From NCBI GenBank assembly GCA_037190145.1, contig JBBCJU010000013.1:69674-133673 (forward strand): 64,000 bases of DNA, given 5' to 3'. Shown here one piece after another: positions 16,805-25,065 of the stretch. A model generated the notes under the pieces. That model did no database searches, was not told where the DNA came from, and was given only the letters and a program-made list of their open reading frames with translations. The position numbers and the translations under genes were made by a program. Origin of the DNA: 55-13 sp037190145 (lineage in GTDB: Bacteria; Armatimonadota; Fimbriimonadia; Fimbriimonadales; Fimbriimonadaceae). Position 1 is the first letter of the stretch. Each line of letters starts with the position of its first letter.

Positions 16805-17878
16805 TTATAGTTTCAGTTTGAAAATGGCGTGCTCAAGCACCTTGAGGGAGTAGGTCAGCAAGATAATCATCAAACAAACCAGCAACAGCTCCTGAAACGG
16901 TGCCGAAACGTTGCGAACACTATCACCACCACTGGCATTGAAGGTGAGCTTGCCCACCATCTGCCCCATCGCATTCACGACGCCTGAGGTTAAGCTTAAG
17001 AGTGGGATGCGGAAAACTGCATAGACCACGATGAATCCGATAACAATGCTCGGTAACAAGGCTCGATACTTATGCTTTTGATGCTCGTTGTAAATGACGC
17101 ACTGCTTACAACGATCAAACTTTTGAGAAGCGGTTAGTCGGTTGTTGCGCGGAATAGCAGCGGCTGCGGCGACGGCATCCTTTGGAATCACCTTGTTTTC
17201 CATCGCATCGCGTATGACTTGCTCCTCACACATACAGCCCACTTGCTCTTTCCAGCATGTTCGACGAGCATGGTAAATCGGGCACTTCTCACGAACAAAC
17301 TTGCGGCAAAAAGGGAGTTGCCAGCACTTCCCGAGGAAAACGTTCTGACGATCCGACTCCTCTTTAACTCCCTTTCCGTACTTCAGTTGATCGGCCTTTG
17401 AGCCCTGTTGCGCTCTCAGTCGAACACGATTCGCAACATCAAAGACAAGAACGATGATCGCGACCGCGCCTAACGCCATGCCACCGGTTTGAATAATCGC
17501 CAGTGCACTTTGAGCAACCTTCGTGGAGGAGTTCACGCCCACGCTGGTAAGAATCAAGGGTGAGAAATAGAGCAGCCCCGAAACGATGAGAAGCAAGGCA
17601 GAAAGAAGCTCTTCACCCCAAAAGAGATAGCTGGCCCCAACACCCGCAGAAATCATCCCGCTGACGGTCAGCTTTTGAAAAAGCTCTAGGTTGCTCAGAG
17701 CCTGCGCTTCATTCGCAGGGGCACCACCCCCACTAAAAGTGAAGGCGTAGTAGATGCAGAAGATAGCCGAGCCAAACCCGACCAGCATCCCAAGATAGAA
17801 GATGAACCGCGCGGCCCCAGACAAGAAATCGACGAACGCCTCAGCAATACCTCGATCTGATCCGGAACCACGCTGCAT
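16805..17878 (-). CDS. Cys-rich two-CW-like membrane protein of unknown function
   Basis: 357 residues. About four N-terminal hydrophobic segments are followed by a cytosol- or periplasm-facing loop (about 190-280) with nine cysteines. These include GKCWQLPFC, REKCPIYHARRTCW and GCMCEE, then DRCKQC. Two membrane segments close the protein. The CW...C...CP.Y...CW spacing resembles the so-called two-CW metal-binding motif. It sits between efp and rtcA with gaps of 3-4 bp, so it is cotranscribed with both. Metal binding is inferred from cysteine spacing. No function can be assigned. Confidence 0.75.
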   Translation of the reverse strand: MQRGSGSDRGIAEAFVDFLSGAARFIFYLGMLVGFGSAIFCIYYAFTFSGGGAPANEAQALSNLELFQKLTVSGMISAGVGASYLFWGEELLSALLLIVSGLLYFSPLILTSVGVNSSTKVAQSALAIIQTGGMALGAVAIIVLVFDVANRVRLRAQQGSKADQLKYGKGVKEESDRQNVFLGKCWQLPFCRKFVREKCPIYHARRTCWKEQVGCMCEEQVIRDAMENKVIPKDAVAAAAAIPRNNRLTASQKFDRCKQCVIYNEHQKHKYRALLPSIVIGFIVVYAVFRIPLLSLTSGVVNAMGQMVGKLTFNASGGDSVRNVSAPFQELLLVCLMIILLTYSLKVLEHAIFKLKL

Positions 17879-17882
17879 ATCT

Positions 17883-18452
17883 TTACTTCTTGACGCGCTC
17901 CACGTAGTCGTCGGTTCGCGTATCTACCTTAAGAATATCACCAACATTGATATGGAAAGGAACCTGAATAACCGCGCCGGACTCTAGTTTTGCCGGTTTG
18001 GTACTTCCACCACTAACGGTATCACCCTTATAGCCCGGATCAGTCTCCACAACTTCTTGCTCCACAAAGTTCGGCAACTCATAGCCAAGGGTTTCACCAT
18101 TGGCAACAAGACTGACGATCTCCATATCTTCTTTCAAGTACTTGGATTGATCCCCGAGGGATTCAGGCTTAACCGGAATTTGCTCGTAAGAATCTAAATC
18201 CATGAGGATGAGTTCGTCGCCTTGTCGGTAAAGAAACTGCATCTTCAGCTTTTCGACGAATACCGGCTCTACTCGTTCTCCTGATCTGAACGTTTTCTCT
18301 AGAGTCCGGCCAGTCTTCAGATTCCGAAGTCTGGTCCTTACAAACGCGCCACCTTTCCCGGGTTTTACATGCTGGAATTCGACGATCGTATAAACGTCTC
18401 CATCCATGAGAAAGTGCATTCCATTTTTAAAATCGCTGGTATCAACCGCCAA
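17883..18452 (-). CDS. efp: Elongation factor P
   Basis: 189 residues, three OB-type beta-barrel domains. HVKPGKGGAFVRTRLRN at about 28-44 contains the lysine that is post-translationally modified to rescue ribosomes stalled at polyproline. The C-terminus (ESGAVIQVPFHINVGDILKV) is canonical. The start is TTG 18452, with AGGAG nine nt upstream; no better in-frame start exists. It is the first gene of a run with the two-CW-like protein and rtcA. Confidence 0.95.
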   Translation of the reverse strand: MAVDTSDFKNGMHFLMDGDVYTIVEFQHVKPGKGGAFVRTRLRNLKTGRTLEKTFRSGERVEPVFVEKLKMQFLYRQGDELILMDLDSYEQIPVKPESLGDQSKYLKEDMEIVSLVANGETLGYELPNFVEQEVVETDPGYKGDTVSGGSTKPAKLESGAVIQVPFHINVGDILKVDTRTDDYVERVKK

Positions 18453-18487
18453 AACAAACTGCTCCTATGAACTTAGATTCAAGCGGC

Positions 18488-18496
18488 ATTGTAGCA
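18488..18496 (-). promoter_or_regulatory. Possible extended -10 promoter of efp
   Basis: On the minus strand TGCTACAAT (TGn plus TACAAT) lies about 36 nt upstream of the efp start. No convincing -35 hexamer accompanies it, so an extended -10 promoter is suggested. Confidence 0.45.
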
Positions 18497-18764
18497 TTTT
18501 AGAGATTTGCCCGATAGTGTGGAAAGGACCCAGTTTGATCGCCATCTAATATTCCGAACTATTCCTTGCCTTTTTCGGGTCCCAGGTTCTGATGGCAAAG
18601 AAACCGGACCTTTACGGATGCTTGATAGGAATTGCCATTGGGGATTCACCGGGACTACCCTTTGATTACTTCCAATGAAAGGCAATCTTTACTATTGCAC
18701 TTTTACTTCGTAAGTATTCTGGTGCAAGATGTCTTTTGTAGAACTTCCTTTTATTTAAAAAAAA

Positions 18765-18793
18765 TTGCGAAACATCTAAAAGAGTTGTAAGAT
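18765..18793 (+). promoter_or_regulatory. Sigma70-like promoter of the pseudopilin operon
   Basis: TTGCGA (18765-18770), a 17-bp spacer and TAAGAT (18788-18793) directly precede the first gene. The spacing is optimal. The expected transcription start (about 18800) coincides with the GTG start codon, so the message could be leaderless. An AT-rich tract (18751-18764) lies just upstream as a possible UP element. The rest of 18453-18764 shows no gene. Confidence 0.55.
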
Positions 18794-18799
18794 AACAGC

Positions 18800-19501
18800 G
18801 TGGACAACCGGAAGACTAAGCATGATGTTTCTTTTAAGCGATCTTCCGGCATGACGATCATTGAAATACTTTGCGTCATCGGCATAATCACTTGCCTTTC
18901 CGCTCTTATGTACCCAGCCTTTGCCCAAGCACGTAAATCAGCTCAGGTTTCTCTGTGTTTGTCCAATCTCGGCAATATCCAAAAGGCCCTCCGCCTTTAC
19001 AGCATAGATTTTGATGACCAAGTTCCGCGAGGAAAGGATTGCGTAGATAAGGAACATGTGAACGTTCATCCCCAACATCTATGGTCAGCGATTAATGCAA
19101 TGCCATTAATGCCTAATCTATCCAAGCCATATACAAAGTCTACAGACATATGGCGGTGCCCTCTGGATTCAGGAGTATCGGCAATCGATACCTTGCCATC
19201 TATACCTTTAACTGGCACACCTACTTTGTTTGATACATGCGGGATGAGCTACCGATATGTGACAAGCTTGGGGCTGGGTGCTTCATGGACCAGCCTTGAA
19301 CGACTGACAGAACAGATGATTCTATCTGACCAGGCTGGGCACTGGCATGTTGGAGCCCAAGCAATGACCCCCGGCATGGTTTACTCAGACTGGGAAAACT
19401 TGTGGGCTAAGTATCGCTACAATGTGGCCTATTTTGACGGTCATGTTTCCCAAAATCGAACTTATATCCAAGTTCGAGATGCATCAGGAGTAGTGCGATG
19501 A
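18800..19501 (+). CDS. Prepilin-type (pseudopilin) protein with H-X9-DG-like C-terminus
   Basis: 233 residues. The leader MDNRKTKHDVSFKRSSG is followed by MTIIEILCVIGIITCLSAL, a type IV prepilin cleavage site (G before MTIIE, with Glu at +5) and hydrophobic helix. The C-terminal YNVAYFDGHVSQN is the H-X9-DG-like motif of a prepilin family abundant in planctomycetes and Armatimonadota. GTG 18800 is chosen because it supplies the positively charged leader. It is the first gene of the operon and overlaps the MauE-like gene by ATGA. It is probably processed by a prepilin peptidase encoded elsewhere. Confidence 0.88.
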   Translation: MDNRKTKHDVSFKRSSGMTIIEILCVIGIITCLSALMYPAFAQARKSAQVSLCLSNLGNIQKALRLYSIDFDDQVPRGKDCVDKEHVNVHPQHLWSAINAMPLMPNLSKPYTKSTDIWRCPLDSGVSAIDTLPSIPLTGTPTLFDTCGMSYRYVTSLGLGASWTSLERLTEQMILSDQAGHWHVGAQAMTPGMVYSDWENLWAKYRYNVAYFDGHVSQNRTYIQVRDASGVVR

Positions 19502-19917
19502 TCATTGCCAGAACGGCATCAATCTTGATCCCTTTACTGCTAGGGTTCTCGGCTACCGCAAAATCCTTAAACCTAGATGACACCGTGGACGCCTTGGCTC
19601 AGACTCAACTGCTGCCCCTTTCACTTCTCCGCCCCTTTGTCATCTTGCTCGTCGCCGTAGAATACGCCCTTGGAATTGGACTCCTCATTTATTGGAAATC
19701 CTCTATCACCTTGCTTTGCAGTTCATCTCTGTTTGCTATGTTTGCTGGATACTCGGCCCTAAGGCACTTTCAGGATTTGAAGGTTCCTTGTTCCTGTTTT
19801 GGAATCTACTTGCGAATGCCACCAAGCGTTTCGCTGCTGCTCAGTGTTTGTCTGTGCGTGACGACTATGTACGCCATGCAAGTTCTCAAAAACCCTAAGG
19901 GGGTTACAAGGCAATGA
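19498..19917 (+). CDS. MauE/DoxX-like redox-associated membrane protein
   Basis: 139 residues, about four hydrophobic segments. PCSCFG near residue 100 is the cysteine signature of the MauE family, known from methylamine dehydrogenase maturation, where MauE with a thioredoxin-like MauD helps form disulfides in the periplasm. No mau structural genes are here. The likely partner is the adjacent eight-cysteine secreted peptide. Both junctions are 4-nt ATGA overlaps, implying tight coupling with the pseudopilin and the peptide. Confidence 0.82.
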   Translation: MIIARTASILIPLLLGFSATAKSLNLDDTVDALAQTQLLPLSLLRPFVILLVAVEYALGIGLLIYWKSSITLLCSSSLFAMFAGYSALRHFQDLKVPCSCFGIYLRMPPSVSLLLSVCLCVTTMYAMQVLKNPKGVTRQ

Positions 19918-20321
19918 AAAAACTCATCATACTCTCGATGCTGATCGTCGGCATCATCGCCTCAAGTTCGGCCATGCGTCACAGTTCTGACGCGTCACCT
20001 CATCATAGTCCAGACCTTGCGATCGGTTCGGGTTCAGAATGCCAATACGGTTGTAATGAAACGCCTCTAAACTCATGTGTTGCGGTCTATGATGTTGTGC
20101 TGGGAGTACCGATATTCCGGTATGCACTTAAGACGACAAGAAATCCTCATTGGGAATGCAGGTTTGCTTGGGGTCCTGATAATTGCGTGCCCGGTCCAGA
20201 TGCAGCTTGTATTTCCAAGGAATGGTACAGCACCGTAGATTGCAGCGGCAGTCCTTACGATACTGACTACACGACAACGAGTACTTGCCCAGCCCCCACC
20301 GGTCCCGGCGGACCAGGCTAG
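19914..20321 (+). CDS. Small secreted eight-cysteine protein
   Basis: 135 residues. MKKLIILSMLIVGIIASSSA is a good signal peptide. The mature part has eight Cys (ECQYGC, NSC, WEC, DNC, AAC, VDC, TTSTC), an even number suited to four disulfides, and ends in a Pro/Gly tail (PTGPGGPG). Two histidine pairs lie near the mature N-terminus (RHSSDASPHHSPD). No known family is recognised. The position between a MauE-like gene and a C39-like peptidase suggests an exported, disulfide-bonded and possibly proteolysed product. Confidence 0.8.
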   Translation: MKKLIILSMLIVGIIASSSAMRHSSDASPHHSPDLAIGSGSECQYGCNETPLNSCVAVYDVVLGVPIFRYALKTTRNPHWECRFAWGPDNCVPGPDAACISKEWYSTVDCSGSPYDTDYTTTSTCPAPTGPGGPG

Positions 20322-20335
20322 CTAAAAATATCAAT

Positions 20336-20358
20336 CTCCCTGGGTCTGTACCAGGGAG
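20336..20358 (+). promoter_or_regulatory. Intra-operon hairpin
   Basis: CTCCCTGG and CCAGGGAG pair perfectly around a 7-nt loop in the only real gap of the operon. No T-run follows, so it looks more like an mRNA-processing or stabilising hairpin than a terminator. It could set a higher level of the upstream peptide than of the downstream genes. Confidence 0.55.
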
Positions 20359-20376
20359 TCCGACTTTGGAGATTGA

Positions 20377-21324
20377 ATGCTGCGACTTCCTTTTTGGGTC
20401 ATTGCCTTGGCTGCCTTTCCCTTAGCTTACGCTGACTTAAAGTCTGAAATAGCTGCCGATATCAGAACGTGCCGACTGGCCGCGGAGGGGTGGAAAGTTC
20501 AGTGCCAGATAGACTGCATGGCCAAGTCATATGCGGGCACATACACCGTTGGCTTTCACGGCTCAACTCCGTACCTAATACGAAACTACACTCGTCGATC
20601 AAGTAATGGAAATCTTGATCAGATTAATGATGGTTATTTGCAGAATGACGGAATCGTGTATTGGTTTGAGTATGCGAAGGACTATCCCCAAATTGCCGGG
20701 GTGGGCACGATCAAGGACAACGGGTATCCATTTACGTCGGTACTTGATGCATTTGAAGATCAGGGCATAACTTATGACGAGCTTATAGCCCGAGCTGATT
20801 CTGTGAAACGCACCGGTAACAAGGCGGAGATATCCGGACAAACGGAAGGTAAGTCGTTTAAGATTACAGTTATCAAACTTGAGACAGGCTGGCGAGTAGA
20901 AAGGTCTCAAATGTGGTTTAGGAAGACAACCGCAGACTTGGTCTCGGAGGTCAATCTAAGCGAGTGGACGAAAAAAGGCTCCGTCGAGTTGCCACGCAAT
21001 GGCTCAGGGACTTTCACAGGTGTAGAGCCAGCACCGGTTGCCTTAAGACCGAGCACCTTTGTGACGGATTTTTCCACACTAGAGCGATCTGAACCATTAA
21101 CCTTAAGAGACATTTATCGACCCTTTACAGTGGTTGTAGCGGGACCAACGAAGACCCTTCAAATGACCGCCAAGGGAGAACTGGTCGAATCTAGCGGAAT
21201 ACTGAAGGCTGAGACTAATCCTTGGGCATGGCTCTATGTAAGCTCAGTAGCGGGGCTTGTCTTCTTTAGCGCTCTGCTGTTGACTCAGCATCGAACTCGC
21301 AGGAGTTTATCGCGAAAAAGGTAG
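20377..21324 (+). CDS. Secreted protein with C-terminal membrane anchor, unknown family
   Basis: 315 residues. There is a signal peptide (MLRLPFWVIALAAFPLAYA), a large exported part, and a C-terminal hydrophobic segment (WAWLYVSSVAGLVFFSALLL) followed by a basic tail (RTRRSLSRKR), giving a type I-like topology. Three cysteines are near the mature N-terminus (RTCRLAAEGWKVQCQIDC). The middle has an outer-membrane-lipoprotein-sorting (LolA-like) flavour (TYTVGFHG, FKITVIKLETGWRVE), but this is weak. A GGAGA ribosome site precedes ATG 20377. It is the fourth gene of the operon. Confidence 0.72.
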   Translation: MLRLPFWVIALAAFPLAYADLKSEIAADIRTCRLAAEGWKVQCQIDCMAKSYAGTYTVGFHGSTPYLIRNYTRRSSNGNLDQINDGYLQNDGIVYWFEYAKDYPQIAGVGTIKDNGYPFTSVLDAFEDQGITYDELIARADSVKRTGNKAEISGQTEGKSFKITVIKLETGWRVERSQMWFRKTTADLVSEVNLSEWTKKGSVELPRNGSGTFTGVEPAPVALRPSTFVTDFSTLERSEPLTLRDIYRPFTVVVAGPTKTLQMTAKGELVESSGILKAETNPWAWLYVSSVAGLVFFSALLLTQHRTRRSLSRKR

Positions 21325-21341
21325 CTCTGTTTACATTTTGT

Positions 21342-21755
21342 GTGGTTGTTTCTTGGACATGGGTGATCCTCAAATCACAGTCGCATCAACGCGCGAGCGG
21401 AGGTTACTGTGGACAAAAAGCCCTTGCTAGATGGCTGGTAGAATCTGATATTGACCAAGAAACCGCAAAAGCCATTGTCTCAAAAATCCCTGATCGAGCT
21501 TTTGTTAGTCTGGCTGAGATCAAGCTCTGTCTTGAAACCTCTGGGTTCAACGTTGAATATGTCACTCAAATACCCAAAGCCCGAAAACCGGTGATCGTCT
21601 GGCTTCCAAGGGGACACTTCGTGGTTCTACTAGCACAGCAAAAGGGTGAGTGCACAGTCTTTGACCCAGACTATCCTAACGAAACAAAACGTTGGAGCAT
21701 AGATAGGTTTGGATCTGAGAATGGCGTGCTAGGCGTCGCATCAAAGCAATATTAA
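21342..21755 (+). CDS. C39-like cysteine peptidase, membrane-anchored
   Basis: 137 residues from GTG 21342. GGYCGQKALARWL holds the catalytic Cys, RGHFVVLLAQ the His, and VFDPDYP the Asp of the papain-like C39 fold (bacteriocin leader peptidases and relatives). The N-terminus is hydrophobic. The frame is open further upstream, and a CTG at 21327, seven nt after AAAAAGG, would extend it to a full membrane segment, so the true start may be there. It has no ABC transporter domain. As last gene of the operon, the obvious substrates are the secreted proteins encoded just before it. Confidence 0.8.
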   Translation: MVVSWTWVILKSQSHQRASGGYCGQKALARWLVESDIDQETAKAIVSKIPDRAFVSLAEIKLCLETSGFNVEYVTQIPKARKPVIVWLPRGHFVVLLAQQKGECTVFDPDYPNETKRWSIDRFGSENGVLGVASKQY

Positions 21756-21779
21756 TTCAGAATACTACAAAATGGACAG

Positions 21780-22952
21780 TCAGGCTGCTTTGACCTTCCC
21801 AAACCATCGTTCCAATACTCCCGTATGCACACTGGTGGGCAACGGAATATTGGCAAGCCGACATGCAACCGCATCTAGGTCTCGGGTTGCTTGGGATTTT
21901 GGCGAAGCAAGGACAAATGGTTGACGATTCCTTGATGCTTGGTTTGCCGCAGCGTCTACCGACACTTTGCCGATGAATTCAGCATTGCCCGATGAGTAGA
22001 GCCCGACAAAGGTCTTGAACTTGGCAAAGATCAGCTTTGCATCCGTCTCGTTTGTGGCTTGGTTCACGATGCACTTCACCTTGGCATCGGGCCGTTTTTG
22101 GAGCAATGCCTGCCCCGTCACATAAGCATCTAGAATCGAAGCAGGATCGGGCGTCATTACCAGAATGGTCTCATCTGCAGCCATAAGCAAAGACAGAACA
22201 CCATCGTGGATGCCAGCGGCTGTATCGAGGAATAAGAAGTCGAATTCAGATTCTAGTTGGCTAAAACCTGCTTGGGCTTTTTGCAGGGCTTCATAATTCA
22301 GATCCGCAAATTCAGCGGCACCGGGAGCTCCCGACAACAGATAGATTCCGCTCGGCAGAAGATCAAAAGCGGAGGACATAGGCACCTTGCCCATGATCAC
22401 ATCGCTGAGGTTAAAGCGGGTTTTAGCTCCCAAAAGAACGTGAAGATTGGATAAGCCAAAGTCACAATCAATCACTCCAACCTTATAGCCTCGCTTGGCA
22501 AGGGTGACCGCAAGGTTTACGGTAATCGAAGATTTTCCCACTCCGCCTTTGCCACTCGTAACCGCAAAAACCTTCATCGGCATTTGGTTTTGCCTCGGTT
22601 TATCCTCTTGGGTTACGTCAAGATGTTTAGAAACCTGGGTGGCGGATACCGACTCCACTAATTCTTCATGTCCCAATAGCCCTTGTGGACCAAAACACTC
22701 TTCCAATAGGCGATGAACCGTCTCGGCACTCGAACAGACAATGGAAATTTCTCGACATGCCTTTGACTGAAACTCGGAGACTCGAGCAAGATCAATGGGT
22801 GCATAGCCTAAGCAAATCAGTTTTCTTCCCTCGACTCTCAATGGGACAAGATTCGCGGCATAAGCTGCCTCTTTTGTGACTAATCGGCACGCGCTTAACT
22901 CCGGCGTAAATGCATCATCAAGCCATAGCGCATCATTGCTAATTTCCTTCAT
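21780..22952 (-). CDS. MinD/ParA-family ATPase with N-terminal MshEN-like domain
   Basis: 390 residues from ATG 22952, which has GGGGTGG upstream. Residues about 15-110 resemble the T2SS-E/MshE N-terminal domain (ACRLVTKEAAYAANLVPLRV, LICLGYAP, then ETVHRLLEE), known to bind c-di-GMP in some ATPases. A deviant Walker A (TSGKGGVGKSSITVNLAV), VIDCDFGLSNLH and FLFLDTAAG identify the MinD/FlhG fold. It may position a pilus or secretion machine. It is convergent with the pseudopilin operon, 24 bp away. There are no flagellar genes here. Confidence 0.85.
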   Translation of the reverse strand: MKEISNDALWLDDAFTPELSACRLVTKEAAYAANLVPLRVEGRKLICLGYAPIDLARVSEFQSKACREISIVCSSAETVHRLLEECFGPQGLLGHEELVESVSATQVSKHLDVTQEDKPRQNQMPMKVFAVTSGKGGVGKSSITVNLAVTLAKRGYKVGVIDCDFGLSNLHVLLGAKTRFNLSDVIMGKVPMSSAFDLLPSGIYLLSGAPGAAEFADLNYEALQKAQAGFSQLESEFDFLFLDTAAGIHDGVLSLLMAADETILVMTPDPASILDAYVTGQALLQKRPDAKVKCIVNQATNETDAKLIFAKFKTFVGLYSSGNAEFIGKVSVDAAANQASRNRQPFVLASPKSQATRDLDAVACRLANIPLPTSVHTGVLERWFGKVKAA

Positions 22953-23057
22953 TACCACCCCGTTGCTTATCGTTCTATTCCATATCGAACCGATAGCTTT
23001 GAAACAGAGTGGCAAGTATAAATGCGAGATTCAGAAGGTAAAAATGCGGATAAACGG

Positions 23058-23996
23058 TTAATCTCGCTCAATCCGCGCTTTATCAAACAAGTTTTCAACC
23101 ACCGATCGCCGCGCTATCTCGGTTCCGTCGGTTGATGCGGTCGCGGCTCCTGCCGCCAATCCCCATCGGAAGGCCTCTTCCATGCTCTTGCCTTGCCCCA
23201 TCGCCCAAAGCATGCCGCCCAGCATCGAGTCTCCACACCCAATCGTGCTGCGCATTTCCACGGCTGGAGTGATCCCGTCAAACTCACCTTCTGAGCAGGC
23301 TATCACTGCCCCGCCCGCACCTCGACTAATCACGGCGATTTTATCCCCTCCACCCAACTGATGATACAACTCCAATGTCGCTTGGATCGCATCATTTCGA
23401 CCGCTTAGGTCACGTCCCAGCAGACGGGATGCTTCTTTCTCATTGGGCTTGATAAAGTCAGGGCTCGCGGCCATTGCAAGTCTCATCGCCTCGCCATCTG
23501 CATCCACAAGCACTTTCACACCCGCCTCGTGGGCCAAATTTGTGAGGCGGAAGAAGATATCGCTTGGGGCTCCGGGAGGCAAGGAACCACCCATAGCCAG
23601 CCATGTGAGTTTGGGCAGATACTCCTTCACCCGGTTAACCAGGTTCTCAATATCGTTACCAGTGACCTCAGGGCCCTTCTCATTAAAGGTAGTGGGAGGA
23701 TTTTGGGCGGCATCCTCTACGCTAAAATTGGTACGGGTATCTCCTCGGACCTCCACGAAGCAGTGCGGAACCGTTTGGTCGTCCAGAACTTTGCAGATAT
23801 AGGCTCCCGGTCCGCCCCCAAGGAATCCCGTGGCAACGGTTTCGCCACCCAATTCGCGCAGAACGCGGCTCAGGTTTACACCTTTCCCGCCAGCATCAGT
23901 CTCCGTTCTGACCACACGGTTGGTATCGCCAACCTTCAGCTCCGTAAGGAACAGCGCTCGATCAACGGATGGATTGAGGGTAACCGTGAGAACCAT
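23058..23996 (-). CDS. PfkB-family phosphofructokinase / tagatose-6-phosphate kinase type
   Basis: 312 residues. MVLTVTLNPSVDRALFL is the 1-phosphofructokinase/LacC/PfkB-minor opening, AGGKGVNLSRVLRELGG the sugar site, and STIGCGDSMLGGMLWAMG the catalytic anion-hole motif, where Cys replaces the usual Ala of GAGD. It phosphorylates a sugar phosphate, probably fructose-6-P or fructose-1-P. No PTS gene is near. It lies 45 bp after pfkA on the same strand, so two unrelated phosphofructokinase folds sit side by side. Confidence 0.88.
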   Translation of the reverse strand: MVLTVTLNPSVDRALFLTELKVGDTNRVVRTETDAGGKGVNLSRVLRELGGETVATGFLGGGPGAYICKVLDDQTVPHCFVEVRGDTRTNFSVEDAAQNPPTTFNEKGPEVTGNDIENLVNRVKEYLPKLTWLAMGGSLPPGAPSDIFFRLTNLAHEAGVKVLVDADGEAMRLAMAASPDFIKPNEKEASRLLGRDLSGRNDAIQATLELYHQLGGGDKIAVISRGAGGAVIACSEGEFDGITPAVEMRSTIGCGDSMLGGMLWAMGQGKSMEEAFRWGLAAGAATASTDGTEIARRSVVENLFDKARIERD

Positions 23997-24041
23997 ACAT
24001 TGATTTTGGTTCGCCAGATCTTGAGAATGCTAGCTAAGCGA

Positions 24042-25004
24042 TTACTGAGCCATGACTTCCGCCAAGAGCAGCTTCTCGGGGTCTACGGTTCGCTCCGTAC
24101 TCAAAACATAGCTCAATGGATGAGAAACCAGCTTCGCCCCGTCTACGCCCGCCATCTCTCCTCGGAATCCACTGAGAAGTCGATTTGCCGCAAAAGCGCC
24201 CAAACGAAGAGCCAAAACTCGATCAAACGCGGTTGGAGAGCCTCCGCGTTGCATATGGCCCAAAACTAGGTTTCGAGCTTCAAAGCCCGTGTTCTTCTGA
24301 ATGAAGTTCTTGATATCCTCAGCCTTTGCTGCACCTTCGGCAACGATGATAATGGAGCTTCGTTTGCCCTTTTGAGCCGAGGTTCTCAATTGATCACAAA
24401 TCTCCAACAGGGAGTAAGGAATCTCAGGAATCAGAACGGCTTCCGCACCCCCGGCAAGGGCTGCTTCCAATGCGATAAAGCCATTGCGTCGACCCATCAC
24501 CTCGATAACAAAGACACGTTCATGCGAATAGGCTGTGTCGCGAACTCGGTCGATCGCATCCAGTGCGGTGTTGACGGCCGTGTCAAAGCCAATGGAGAAG
24601 TCGGTACCGGAAATGTCGTTATCGATGGATCCGGGAACACCCATTACCGGGAAACCAAACTCTTCGTGAAGCTTAAGGGCACCCGTCAACGAGCCATCTC
24701 CACCGATGACGACCATGCCTTCACAGCCGTTCTCGCCCAACACTTTGATCGCCTGCTCTCGCCCAACCCGTTCCATAAAGGCTTTGCTGCGAGCAGTTCG
24801 AAGGATGGTGCCGCCGGTGGTAATGATGCCGCCCACCGACTTGGAATCTAGTATTTCGGCTTCATTCTTGATAATGCCTTCGTAGCCGTGGGAAAAGCCG
24901 ACCACTTCGGCTCCGCGGCCAATTGCCGCTCTTACCACACCGCGAATCGCCGCGTTCATTCCCGGCGCGTCGCCACCACTCGTAATTACCGCAATCCTGT
25001 TCAT
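24042..25004 (-). CDS. pfkA: ATP-dependent 6-phosphofructokinase
   Basis: 320 residues from ATG 25004, the length of bacterial PfkA. AVITSGGDAPGMNAAIRG and VVIGGDGSLTGALKL carry the ATP site; the Gly in GGDGS is the hallmark of ATP rather than pyrophosphate use. SIDNDISGTDFSIGFDTAV contains the catalytic Asp, and GHMQRGGSPTAFDR is the fructose-6-P signature. The open frame extends to 25118, but the extension crosses the divergent gene's start and lacks homology. Confidence 0.95.
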   Translation of the reverse strand: MNRIAVITSGGDAPGMNAAIRGVVRAAIGRGAEVVGFSHGYEGIIKNEAEILDSKSVGGIITTGGTILRTARSKAFMERVGREQAIKVLGENGCEGMVVIGGDGSLTGALKLHEEFGFPVMGVPGSIDNDISGTDFSIGFDTAVNTALDAIDRVRDTAYSHERVFVIEVMGRRNGFIALEAALAGGAEAVLIPEIPYSLLEICDQLRTSAQKGKRSSIIIVAEGAAKAEDIKNFIQKNTGFEARNLVLGHMQRGGSPTAFDRVLALRLGAFAANRLLSGFRGEMAGVDGAKLVSHPLSYVLSTERTVDPEKLLLAEVMAQ

Positions 25005-25065
25005 ACTTTCTTGAACCTGTCCTAGGCCGATCTGATTATGCCGAATCCTTAGCCCATAATCGACG

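Noticed and set aside
18479..18685. 68-codon minus-strand frame upstream of efp
   Set aside because: Covers the likely efp promoter, lacks a ribosome site and has no sensible composition.
23529..24269. 246-codon plus-strand frame
   Set aside because: Antisense to the PfkB-family and pfkA genes, no ribosome site and no domain.
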